The notes beneath the pieces are model-generated. The model was not told the DNA's origin, ran no database searches, and saw only the letters and a list, made by a program, of their open reading frames with translations. 64,000 nucleotides of DNA from Karstenula rhodostoma CBS 690.94 (Eukaryota; Ascomycota; Dothideomycetes; Pleosporales; Didymosphaeriaceae): contig MU001493.1 of the NCBI GenBank assembly GCA_010093485.1, positions 1,453,601 to 1,517,600 of the forward strand. The letters run 5' to 3'. The position numbers and the translations under genes are program-made. Shown here in pieces: positions 1 through 11,864 of this stretch. The stretch's first letter is position 1; every line of letters begins with the position of its first letter.

Positions 1-190
1 TAGCTAAATACTTAAACCTAAGATAGTTAATAGTAACACGATTATTAATATAGTCTCTAGCTAAGTACTTAAACCTAAGGTAGTTAGTAGTAATACTATT
101 ATTAATATAGTTTCTAGCTAAATATTTAATTCTAAGGTAGTTTACTATAATATAATTATTAATAAAGTTTCTAGCTAGGTATATAAGTAG
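1..190. repeat. 57-bp tandem repeat, three copies plus a partial
   Basis: Units begin at 1, 58, 115 and 172, each with TAGCTA followed by an A/T-rich palindrome-like core such as TAAGTACTTA. The spacing is exactly 57 bases three times with no indels. Differences between copies are mostly C/T and G/A transitions. The array probably continues to the left of the window. Confidence 0.75.
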
Positions 191-3100
191 TAATTATAGC
201 CACTAGTAGTATTATTAGCTAGGAAAGATAAAAGAAGAGGGAGATATTATTATATTAGTAGGTTATCTATACTATTAGATAGGTATACCTTATATTAATA
301 GTTACTAGTTAGAGGACTATAAAGAAAGAGATATTATTATACTAGTAGGTTATTTAAACTATTAGATAGGTATACTATATACTAGCTTAACTAGCTAGAT
401 AGTTATAGATATAACTACTATTTTATATAATAGGGACTTATACTACACTACTCTATACCTAATAAGGCGAAGCTAGTATATAGTATCTAAATAATAATCT
501 AAAATAAGCCTTATTAATATATCTAGAGAAGAGAATAGTAATCTAGTATAAAATAAGTCTATATTATAAGCTTCTACTTAACTAGCTAGATAGTTATAGA
601 TATAACTACTACTTTATATAATAAGGACTTATACTATACTACTTTATATCTAATAAAATAAAGTTTCTATACTATAGAGTATTTAAGTATACCTTTATAT
701 TAGTAGTAGTATAAAGGGGGCTAATAAGAACTATACTACTAAGACTTTTTTAACTTCTTTACTAGTTTTAATACCTTATAATTATAAGTCCCCTAGCTAG
801 AAAAATACTAATACCTAGTATATTTAAAGCTAGCCCTTATAATTATATTCTTATAAGTCCTAGCTAAGTATACCTAATATTTAGAGTTATCCTAAATACA
901 CTAATTATAATAATTATTCCCTTTAAGGAATCTACCTACCTTAGTTTCTATAATCTATATAGTATAGGAATACTAGTTAACTATAACTTCTACTATACCT
1001 TTTAAAACCTATACCTAGAATTAGCTCTTTAACTAAGTCTACTTAAGTCTAGTTACTTTTAATTAATAAACTTATAATATTTATAAATAAAATTAAAATC
1101 TATTAGGGTAATAGAAAGCTTATATACTCTTATAGAGAGTAGCTAAAGATAAGAATATAAATATACCCTTTTAAAAAATACTATTACTATCTCTACTTTT
1201 TTTTTTATCCCTAGCCTTTTCTATCTTTATATCCCTATTAAAGCCTATAGATATAGGTATAAAATTATTATTATTATTATTATTAGTAATAATTAGGGCT
1301 AGAAGAGGAGGGGTAGATATAGGGGTAGATATAGGTATAGAAGTAGAAGTAGAAGTACCTATATATTATTTTTTTTATTAATACTATTCTAAATATACTA
1401 TAAATACTAGTAGTATATATATAAGAGAAGAAAGGTATTAAGCTAGCTTAGATACTATACTATATACTACTATTAAGAAAATATAAAGAATATAAAAATT
1501 TATAAAATTTTCTTTTATTATAAGTATAATCTACTTATAGGGTTATACTTAATAAACTAAAAGGCTAAAGAAAGTAAGGGAAGGTATATAGAGGTATAAC
1601 CTTAGAGTAAATACTAGAATAAATATAGATAGGTAGTATAGTAAATAATTATATAATTAGGTATTATAGGGTAAGAGAAAAATAGAATTATTAATATAAA
1701 AGTAATTACTTATACTATACTAAGGCCTATAGAAGGCGCTAACTATTACTCTAAGAATAAAGTAAAAGTAAAGATTAATAATTACCTCTTTACTTATTTT
1801 AAGTTAATAATTATAATATCTATAAGAATTTCTTACCTATATTAATATTAACTAATAGTAAGGTAGAAAAAAAAATTAATATATATAAAGTATTTTAGTA
1901 AAGATACTAATTATTAGAATAGTTTTTCTAGGTTATAGAGTAGGTCTACTTTAGATTACTCTCTCCTATCTACTTAATAGTAGTATATATCTATAATAAA
2001 ATTTCCTCTTACTAATATTTATTATTAGTATAGTAGAGTTAACTTTTAGAATATAGCCTATATTATAAGGATAGTTTATAAACCTAATATATATATAAAA
2101 GGTAGTATATTTACTTTAACCTTTTAAATAAAATATTTATAACTAATAGCTCTTAGATATAATATATCTTAATAAAGTATAGTAAAATAGAATACTTATA
2201 TCCTTTTAATTATCTACTAGAATAATATTTTTAATTATATTACTATATTATTAAATATTACTTTTATTTCTATCCCTATTACTACTACTACTACTATTAC
2301 TATCTTAGAGCTTAATAAGCTTATTATCTAAATACCCCTTTAGATAGAGTCTCCTATATAGGTTAATAAGTATTTACTAGAGTATATCTTACTACTAGCC
2401 CTATACTAAACTAATAATACTAATTATTTTTATAATTTTAACTTCTTTATATTTAGTATTTATACTAGTACCTATATATTTAATAATAGAGATAATCTAG
2501 ATCTCTAGAACTAGAATAATATATTTAAAAATATCTCTAAGGAAACTAAATAGTCTAGAATTATATTATACTTACTAATATCTATAGACTAGAAGGTAAA
2601 AAAGTACCCTTTACCTATATAGTAGTCTTATCCTAAAGCTAATATATCTAATAACCTTTCTAGAAAGGGTCTTATACCTATAAAGTATATAGGTACTAGA
2701 TATAAAAATAAAAATAATAAAGGGGATAACTCTATAGATAAGAAGATTAAAAAAGTAGATATATAAATATTACTATTATAAGTATCCTATAACTAATTAA
2801 TATAGATATTATAGACTAAGTAATATTATACTAGAATACTATTAATATATAGTTACCTATAAAATACTAAAAATAATCCTATAACCTATCTTTACCTAGC
2901 TAGTCCTTTAGGGGAATACCTATATTACTAAGCTATACTTAAGAGGTATATAGAGGTACTAATAACTTTCTAGCTAAAATTAAAATAATTAAAAGTAAGG
3001 GTTTAAATTTATTCTTAGCTAATAAAAGAGAATAAATTTAGTAAAATCTAGAATTCTCTCTACTTTTAGTATAGATACCTTAGTTAGAAGTACTAAGTAT

Positions 3101-4195
3101 ATAAAGAAAATATATAAGGGGATATAGAGTATAACTATAGAAAGTATTAAAAGGTTACTATAGGCTATAACCTACCTAAGTAGGCCTATATATTTTAAAA
3201 AAGATACTTTAAAGGAATTTATAGTAAGAGTAGGCTAATAATACTATAATTAGTATATTAGATAGTATTTAAAGATATTTTTAATAGAGTTTAACTATAT
3301 CTTTAGTAGCCCTTAACTATATAATATATACTTTTAGGGTATATTATAGGGATATAATATATATACTAGTATTAGGGAATTTTAGAATTTAGCTATAGTA
3401 TAGATAGTATTCTAAGTAATATTATTAATAGTATAAGTAGCCTTCTAAGTAATAATATTAATAGTATAAGTAACTTTTTAAGTAATATTATTAATAAGAG
3501 TTATAATATCTATCTACTATATATTCTTCTATAAAATAGTAATACTAGACTTAATAAGGTAAGTTAGTACTTTAATTAGATATTAAGGAGTAGGGCTAGA
3601 AACTTAATAGTAATAGAGCTTAATATTAAAAATACTCTAATAACTATATAGTTCTTATATAGTATAATAGTCTAGTACTACTAATAAGTATTTCTTTTCT
3701 AGTCTAGTAACTAGTACTATAAGTACTTTATTATTAGCCCTAGCTAATACTAAGTACTAGTAGTAGGGAATTACTAGCCCTAGCCCCCTTTATAGCTTTA
3801 GTATACTAGCTCTAGAATATAGTTCCCTTTATTTATAGTAGATATTCTACTTTATACTACTAAAAGTATAAGTATAAATAAATACCTAATAATATAATAT
3901 ATATTATTAATTCTACTTCTAAGGAATAGTCTCTAATTATATAATTATTTAGATAAATAACTATACTAGTATTAGATTACTAGCCTTAGTAGTAATACTA
4001 GCCCTAGTAGTATTACTAGCCCTAGCTCTTCCTCCTTTTCCTTTTCTTTCTTCTTTTTCTCTCCTAGTTTTTACTAACTTTATAGCTATTTACTATAATT
4101 ATTACCTCCTTATATTAATAATAATCTTTATAAGTATTAGAGGTATCTATTATATTTTTAAGCCCTACCTTCTTTAGCTTTTATTAATAGTACTT

Positions 4196-4405
4196 ACTAT
4201 TAAATATAGCTATTTTAACTTACTCTATTATAGAGAGCTATTTTTATTTATTAACCTCTATATTATTAGTATTAGTTTTCTAAAGGGGATCTATAGGTTT
4301 ACTATTAAATATAGCTATTTTAACTTACTCTATTATAAAGAACTATTTTTATTTATTAACTTTTATATTATTAGTATTAGGTTTTTAAAGGTAATATATA
4401 GATTT
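4196..4405. repeat. 105-bp direct duplication
   Basis: The segment starting ACTATTAAATATAGC at 4196 recurs at 4301 with the same order of words (TTTTAACTTACTCTATTATA, then TTTATTTATTAAC, then TATTAGTATTAG). The two copies differ mainly by transitions, as expected after RIP of a tandem duplication. Confidence 0.6.
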
Positions 4406-6116
4406 ATATTAGTAGTTTTATAAGATAGGTTAATTTTAACTACTAGTAGTACTAATATTATATTTCTAGCCCTAATTATATTTCTAGCCCTAACTTTCCC
4501 CCTCCTACTATCTCTATAGCTTAGGTATACTAGCCCTTTAGTACCCTTTTTTAAGAACCCCTAGGTACTCCCCTAAGTACCCCTTTTACCTATATAGTAA
4601 TACTCCCCTTACCTATATATTAGGTACTCTAGTATAAATAAATATCTAATAATATAATATATACTATTAATTTTATTTCTAAGGAATAGTTTCTAACTAT
4701 ATAGCTACTAAAATAATAAATAGATTAGAGAAAGAACTTTTAATAATTTAAATATAAATAGTCTAGTTTAGAAACTATAATTAGAGATAATAATACTTAG
4801 ATACTTTTTAAATATTCTTTTTACCCTCTCTATTCTCTTTTTTATTAGTTAAGCTATAGCTTATACTATATATAGGCTAATTATAGCTAGTCTATACTAG
4901 CTAATTCTATAGTAAAAATAAGTAGGCTAAGGATAGAAAAAGTAATTTATCTATATTACTAGTATTAATAGTATTACTAGCCCTATAGGTACTCTTTTAA
5001 ATTTCTATTTTAAAGCTTTTTTAATTATTTATACCTTTTTTTTTTTTTATTCTTTCCTTTCTTTTTATCCTCTTCTACTTATCTCTATTATAGAGAAACT
5101 AGTCTATACTAGTTAATTCTATAATAGAGATAAGTAAGTTAATAGTAAAAAAGATAGACTACTTTATATTACTAGCCTTAATAGTATTACTAGCCCTATA
5201 GGTACCCCTCTTATTTATATATTAAGTACTTTAATATAGATTAATATTTAATAATATAATATATATTATTAATTTTACTTTTAAAAAATAGTCTTTAACT
5301 ATATAGTCCTTAAAAGTAGAAAGCTACTCCCTATAGTACTAAATTACTAGCCCCTATTTTTATTTTTTTTATTCTCTTTATCCTATCCCTCTTCCTTATC
5401 TAGATAGGTTATAAATATCTATATATAAGCTAATTATAGCTAGTCTATACTAGTTAATTCTATAGTAATCTATATAATATTACTAGTCCCTTAAATACTC
5501 CCCTAGCTATTTATATACTTCTTTCTTTCTATCCTTTCTATCCTTACTAGTATAGACTAGCTATAATTATACTATATATAGACTAATTATAGCTAGTTTA
5601 TACTAATTAATTATATAGTAATCTATATAGTCCCCTAGTAACTATAAATTATAGCTAGACTATTAGATTAAGTAATTTTCCTTATATATATAGCTAGCTT
5701 TAACTACTAATAATATTAGTAGTATATTTCTAGTACTAGTTATTAGATATACTTTTCTAATATAATTACTATAGTAATATATAAATAGTAGTCTAGTAAA
5801 TAAGTAAGTCTATATTTAGATATATACTAAGTAGCTACTTTTCTTCTTCTTAATATATATAATTATATTATTTAACTCTAAGTACTTTAATTCTATTTAG
5901 GATACCTATAAATAGTTTTATTTTAAAGTAATTAATACCTAATATTATTCTAGTCCCCACGCCTACTATAATATCTAAAGGAGGGGAGTAATACTCTCTC
6001 CCTTAAAAAAAGGTAGTAAGAATTTATTATTATCTATCCTTACTTTTACTACTATTACTTTACTTACTATAAAGGGTATTATTATAGATAATTTAGTTAT
6101 TACTACTATAAGCTTA

Positions 6117-6345
6117 ATTTTCTATACTATAAGTAGAGTAATATACTAAATAGCTATAGTTCTATATCTATATCTATACCTATACTACTATAAGTCTAAT
6201 TCTCTATACTATAGATAGAGTAATATACTAAGTAGATATAGTCTTATATTTATATTTATACTTATACTATTATAAGTCTAACCTTTTATATTATAGGTAA
6301 AGTAATATACTAAATAACTATAGTTCTATATCTATACTCTTATTA
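6117..6345. repeat. 82-bp tandem repeat, about three copies
   Basis: Units start near 6117, 6199 and 6281. Each carries the words GTAATATACTAA and TATAAGTCTA. The spacing is exactly 82 both times. Copies differ by point changes only, and the third copy is incomplete. Confidence 0.65.
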
Positions 6346-8505
6346 TTAGTATTATTATTAGTACTACTTTTACTCTTATCTAATCTAGTATAGATATTAG
6401 TACCTATACTAGTATTTTTACTACTATAAAGTCCCTCTTTAGGGCCTATAAATATTAAAATATTAGTACCTATAATATTACTAGTTAGAATACTAAAAAA
6501 AAGGGAATACCTTTTATTAAATAAAATTAGACAGGCTATAAAGAAGCTTTATTATATAATAAATAAAAAGACCTAGTAAAAGAAGGCTTAGATAAAGAAG
6601 TATAAGCCTAAGTAGAGGAAAAGTTAAAGCTATTAATTTAATATATATTTATATATAATCTAGGGTTAAAAATATATATATAATATTCTATACTAAAATA
6701 AAATAGTAATAGAACTATTATTATAGCTAGGGCTAGTAATATAGCGCTAGTATTATAAATAACTAGAACTAGATATAAAACTATATATTTTTATTAATAA
6801 TATATCTCTCTTATATCTCTTTCTAGAAATTTATAATAAGATCTAAAAATATATAATTATTACTACTAGCTACTAGAGCTAATAATATAGTATCCTTACT
6901 ACTAGTTACTAAGGCTAGAAATATACTACTAGTACTACTAGTAACTAGGGCTAGAAATAAAGCTTTATATCTTTACTAATAATATATTTATTAAACTATA
7001 ATATACCTCTTCTATACCTCCTTTTAGATATCTATAATAATATTTAGAGGTATTAAAATTTTTATTCTTATATAGCTCTTATATAGTATATAATATATTA
7101 GTATAAAGGGATATTTTATTAAATATTTTAGAGCTATCTTCTACTTATACTAGATTAGTTATTAAGTATATTTTAAAGAGAGTTTATATCTAGAAAATTA
7201 GTACTACTAAGAAGAAATCTTAGTATTACTATCTTATTAGTAAGTATATAAAATAAAAAGTATTAGAGTTAAAAAAAAGAAATAATTATACTATAATAAA
7301 ACTAAGAGGAGTAGTTTAATATATCTATATCTATAAGGAACTCTATAGCTATTAAATAATCTCTTTATAAGTAACTTCTTAATAAAACTAACCTATCTAT
7401 ATAATAGTAAAAAAATAAAGTACCCCTAAATAAACTCTATTTCTTATTAGTTTTAGTAAATTAATAATAATATTACCTTTATATAAACTTATAGTATACT
7501 CTATATATTTAATTATATAGAAATATTAACTTAGAAGTTATAACCCCTTTTTAGTACTAGAAATATAGTAGTAAATTTATTAATATATCTTTTTTACTAA
7601 TACCCCCCTTCCTACTACTACTAGAAGTATAGTAGTAGATCTATTAATATACTTTTCTTTTATTAGCTCTTTTCTTTCCCTCTTTACTACTACTACTACT
7701 AGAAGTATAGTAGTAGATTTATTAATATATATTCTTTTTACTAGTACCCTTCTTCCTACTATTATTACTACCTATCTCTACTAGTATAATTTATAAGAGT
7801 ATATTAATAAGAATAATATATATATATTTAAGTAACTATACTTAGCTAGAAATAGTATAATAAACTCTATTACTAAAATATAGAGTAAATATAATTTAGT
7901 AAATAAAAATCTAAACTTTACTATATAGATATATAATACTATACTAACTAAGTTTAATTAGTATTTATTAATTATTAAATATATTTCTTATACTTTAAGT
8001 AAATTTATATTTTATTCTAGGTAGTTAACTATAATACTATAGCTTTTCTTTTCCCCCTTTTTCCTTTTTTTTTTTTACTACTACTATTACTATTACTACT
8101 AGAAGTATAATAGTAGATTTACTAATATATCTCTTTCTTACTAACTCTTCCTCCCCCCTTACTACTACTACTACCTAGAGACTAATAAGTCCTTAAAAGT
8201 AATTATTTATTTATCTTAAAGTCTCTATATATTTAGTAGTATAGAGTATAGATTTATAAAGAAGAAATTATATAGAGACTACTACTATTATTATCTATTC
8301 CTACTAGTATAACCTATAAAAGTATATTAATAAGAGTATATATTTAAGTAGCTATTTCTATATCTTAAATAAATTTATATCCTATTCTAGATAATTAACT
8401 ATAATACTATAGCTCTCCCTCCCCCCTTATTACTATTACTACCTAAAGACTAATATATTTTTAAAAGTAACTATTTATCTACTCTAAAGTCTTTATATAT
8501 CTATA

Positions 8506-8655
8506 AGCTTTTATACTAATAGTAACTATTAATATAAGACTAGATAATAAGCTCTTATACTAGTAGTAACTATTAGTATAAGACTAGATAATAAGCTCTT
8601 ATACTAATAGTAACTATTAATATAAGACTAGATAATAAGCTCTTATACTAGTAGT
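8506..8655. repeat. 44-bp tandem repeat with internal inverted repeat
   Basis: Units begin at 8506, 8550, 8594 and 8638 (the last partial) with AGCTCTTATACTA or close variants. Each unit holds a near-perfect inverted repeat with 13-base arms (CTTATACTAATAG against its complement) around TAA. A related inverted repeat recurs near 8751-8776, outside the array. Confidence 0.75.
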
Positions 8656-8896
8656 AAATAGTATATATATATAATAGTATTTAAGTATATATTTTTAAAG
8701 AAAATAATAAATTCTTATTTCTTATATATATATTACTACTATATTAATAGTTACTATTAGTATAGGAGAAGGCTATAGTATAGGAATATAAAATTATATA
8801 TATTCTATTATATAAAATATCCCTTTTAGGGATATTCTATACTTAAAGAGAGAAACTTTTCCCTATTTATAAGATTTATTACCTATTTTAACTAAA

Positions 8897-8979
8897 GTTT
8901 CCCTATATAGGGATATAATATACCTATATAGGGATATAATATATCTATCTAGGTAAATGTATCCCTATTATAGGGAAAC
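8897..8979. repeat. Inverted repeat at the right edge of the A+T-rich block
   Basis: GTTTCCCTATATAGGGATA at 8897-8915 is the reverse complement, with one indel, of 8960-8979. Related CCCTAT..AGGGATA words occur at about 8819-8835 and 8921-8935. Normal base composition begins immediately after 8979. This may be a terminal structure of the inserted element. No target-site duplication can be checked because the other edge is outside the window. Confidence 0.5.
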
Positions 8980-10354
8980 TCTGGCCGTAGTGCAGTACCG
9001 GTTGTGGTCTCCCAGTTTTCTTTGCTGGCAGCCTTGGTCCACTTCAATTCCTCCACTTTCCCGTCACAAACCAACTCATATGGTGTGTCTGTCAAAGGGA
9101 ACTTCCAGGTTTTCGCACAGTCAACTACAACCTCGAGCTGACTCTTCTTTTCAAGGAATGTCTCGAGAATGAGTTCTAAGGCCTTTAGGTCGGGAAGATT
9201 TCCGATGGCTGTACCCCAGGATCCGTCGTAAGCTGGGTGCTGGCCAGCACGCCTTTGTGTCGCCAAGGAAAGCATGTCAGCCAAAAATGGTCTCTCCATT
9301 AAACCGCAGGCGGGATCTAGAGCGAGTTGTTCTTCGCCAGAATTGCTATTCGGCTTGTCGGTCCAAGTCCACCAATCGGTGTGCGGCCTGTTGGGAAAGC
9401 CAGTCGGTCAGTTGCGGTCGGTACTAGGCGCTGCACAGAACTTACAAGCGAATGGTAAGATGAATTAATGGGCGAGCAACCATTGCGCGTGCGATGAAGT
9501 TATCCTGTGTCTGTAAATAATAGTGGCCGATCTCGGGGTCGTAATCGCGCGATTGGCAAGCGTTGGGTAGAGTCACTTTGTCTCCGTCCTCTGGGCACCA
9601 GCCGTCCACATCTTCACCGAATGTGGTGAGGCCAAAACAATGTGAGGGTAATACCCCTTCGGTTCTTTTCCAACGGCGATTATAGCTGTAAAAGTGAGGA
9701 GCCACATAGGCACCTGAATGCCTCAGTGCTGGATACCATTTGTCAAGCTCAGCTTGAAAGCCACCAGACTCTAATCCGACTTGCTGGAGACTGCAGTCCA
9801 CTCGTTGGATCAACGCATACTGCCACTGGGCATATGTTAGCTTGGGAAAAAAATATTGTACATATCACAAGTGCTTACAGGCGCAAGGCGTGTAAGATCA
9901 GGGCGTGAAGGCCCAGACTCGTGGTAGGATATGTAGCCTAGATGTTCAAGAACCAGTCAGTCAGAGTGGATCTCATTGCCGCGAGTACTTATATGTTCCC
10001 GACTGAGCAAACGAGAGTATCGTATTTACCATTGAGCAGTAGCGGTAGACGATAAGCCTCCAGATAAACCGCTCTACAGGTCTGAAGCAACGTGCACGCG
10101 ATGTCGATTCGGGCGACATCTGAAGCAACGCCAGTCGCCCCTCTGAATTTGTTCTCACTATTGGGCGCAGGCGCCCCATTGTCTGCCAAAGCGTACACAA
10201 ACACCATATCACGGATCTCCTTGGGCAGGATACCGTAAAGTGGGCATTGCTTTTGTTGGTTCACGCCGGTGAAAGCTGGAAGGTAGAAAGCCAGAGGCTC
10301 TATTGGGCGACCAAAGAAAGCACAATCTTCTTGGGGCTGGGAGCGCGCACTCAT
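8949..10354 (-). CDS. DUF7730-like fungal protein, 3' end overwritten by A+T-rich element
   Basis: The function of this fungal family is unknown. I read four exons: 10354-10030, 9937-9879, 9825-9446 and 9387-8949, with introns of 92, 53 and 58 bases. The joined frame is 400 codons. Recognisable blocks are CPLYGILPKEIRDMVF near residue 35 (like the F-box-style LPxEIR motif of the family), an LLQTCRAVYLEA block, APWQYALIQRVD, RPLIHLTIRLP..DWWTWTD, and LPDLKALELILETF. I chose the Met at 10354 because the conserved region follows it. An in-frame Met at 10666 would add 104 unconvincing residues. The last nine or so codons, before the stop at 8951-8949, lie in the A+T-rich block, so the native C-terminus has probably been lost. 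It may be a truncated gene or a recent pseudogene. Confidence 0.7.
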
Positions 10355-11864
10355 GCAATTGCAGTTGTCCAGTCCATCACTGTTGTGGCAGTGGTAACTG
10401 CCTCGTTGCTGCGATTGTGCGTGAGTGCCGGGCCACACATGTGCGCGCCTGCGAAACGTCTCTTCGTGCGTTCTCGGAAACTCTTTCGGAATCCCGAGTC
10501 GCAATTTGAACTCCTGGTCTATCATTGCGACGGTGGAGTGAAGGTGTGAGAGTTCCAAACTGATGAGATCGAGCTCAAGTATTGTCGATGAGGCTGTGCC
10601 CCGAGGCCACCATGTGGAGGTGTAAACTAGGCACCCATGGCGCTTCGCTCGTTTGGGGAAGCGCAACTATAGATGGATTTCGGAAAAGGAAAGGAAAAGC
10701 CATTCTCCTGCTATCCTTTTATTTTCCATGTTAGAATCAATATGGGCATCTGAATTGGGGGCCGGGTTCGAGTGCGGGGTCTTCGCCCCCTGCATACTGT
10801 GCACACTTGGCCTTTTTTTTTTTTACGCTGACAGATGGACCGTTCGGTTAGCGTCGCACCCGAGAGGGAAGTCCATCTGTCTCGCTCGACTTTTCTTCTT
10901 ACATTCTAGCATGAAACCATCGTCGCCTCCACAACTCTATCTCTGGTGTTCAGTCCTATGATCGTTATGATGGTGGAAGAGCCGTAATAGCTCATCCGCA
11001 CTTCGGCTCAAAACGCGGTTGGGTTGATGGCATGCGGCTGAAATACAACTGTACTATTGATCCGGCAGCCAGTCCGACTTGAAGCCGCGTACGATCCGTG
11101 CCATGGCGGCTCTATGCTGATGTTCTCCCCAAATCAAAAATTGTGAGTGCAGTGCGGTGCGGCGAGATATGGATGCTGCTGGGTTCGCCTCTTTACGAGT
11201 TTTCATGCAACAAAAAAGGTATTTTACGTCCTCTCCACGTGCACATCGTTACTATACGACTTTTAATATTATAGTGACCTTTACTGGCAAAGATTCGTAA
11301 TCAGTACAGCCCTGTCTCAGGGTCGCACGTTTCGGCAAAAAGCAGCGGGTTTGTGCTACGCAATCGGCAACGCGAGCTTCTAAAACAATACCCTGAGAGT
11401 TTCCATCAATGCAAAGGCCTTGGAGAGTCACCTCATCTCCACTTACTTTCCCCGCATTATAATCACTAGCCACGATCTTCAGCCTATGCGGAACCCGCAC
11501 CAGGCGGTCATGCCTCAAGGGTTCAGTTCCTTGAGGCCCACGCCGCACTAGCTCCGGCAGCCGCAGAACTGCTTGACATTCATGAACCAACTCGAATCGC
11601 CCTCAATGTGATTTCTGGCAGAATGCACGAGATATGCGGCGCAATGCACCCGACACAGTCCAATATCCGTAAAAAAGCATGACCAGGCGGCCGATCGGGC
11701 GTCGCAATGTCGCAGGGGTACCACACTGTACAACCGCGAACCAACGTTTCCGGATTCAGATCTACTGCCCACAAGACGCATGTGTGGTGCAGCTGGTCTG
11801 CGTCTCGACCTTTCTTCTGTATCGCTCTTTGAACTCTATTCTACGTGTATGTTACAATTGTGTA
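10355..11864. other. Intergenic stretch, no convincing gene
   Basis: Base composition is normal for the genic part of the window. Minus-strand reading frames at 11252-11590 and 11548-11781 contain several cysteines and look mildly protein-like, but they overlap in different frames, lack obvious splice joins and match no family I know. The last few hundred bases should contain the promoter of the plus-strand gene starting at 11865. Confidence 0.5.

Larger units (their letters stand above)
1..8979. repeat. A+T-rich, RIP-degraded repeat block
   Basis: The block is almost entirely A+T with short C or G islands. I saw no TG dinucleotide before position 8957 and only a handful of CA and CG, so no ATG codon exists on the plus strand and stop codons are dense in every frame. 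Loss of CA and TG with gain of TA is the footprint of repeat-induced point mutation, which converts CpA to TpA in duplicated DNA of ascomycetes. Several tandem arrays listed separately lie inside. The original element cannot be identified. It could be transposon sediment, a subtelomeric block or pericentromeric DNA. The left edge lies outside the window. Confidence 0.85.

Noticed and set aside
1..8979. CRISPR array, based on regular repeats
   Set aside because: Repeats are head-to-tail tandem units without unique spacers, and the genome is eukaryotic.
10755..10795. GGTTCGAG word near a G-rich/C-rich hairpin
   Set aside because: It looks like a B-box, but there is no A-box or cloverleaf around it.
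11252..11781. Cys-containing overlapping frames on the minus strand as a secreted-effector gene
   Set aside because: No clean signal peptide, no ATG with a continuous frame through both parts, and no splice pair joining them.
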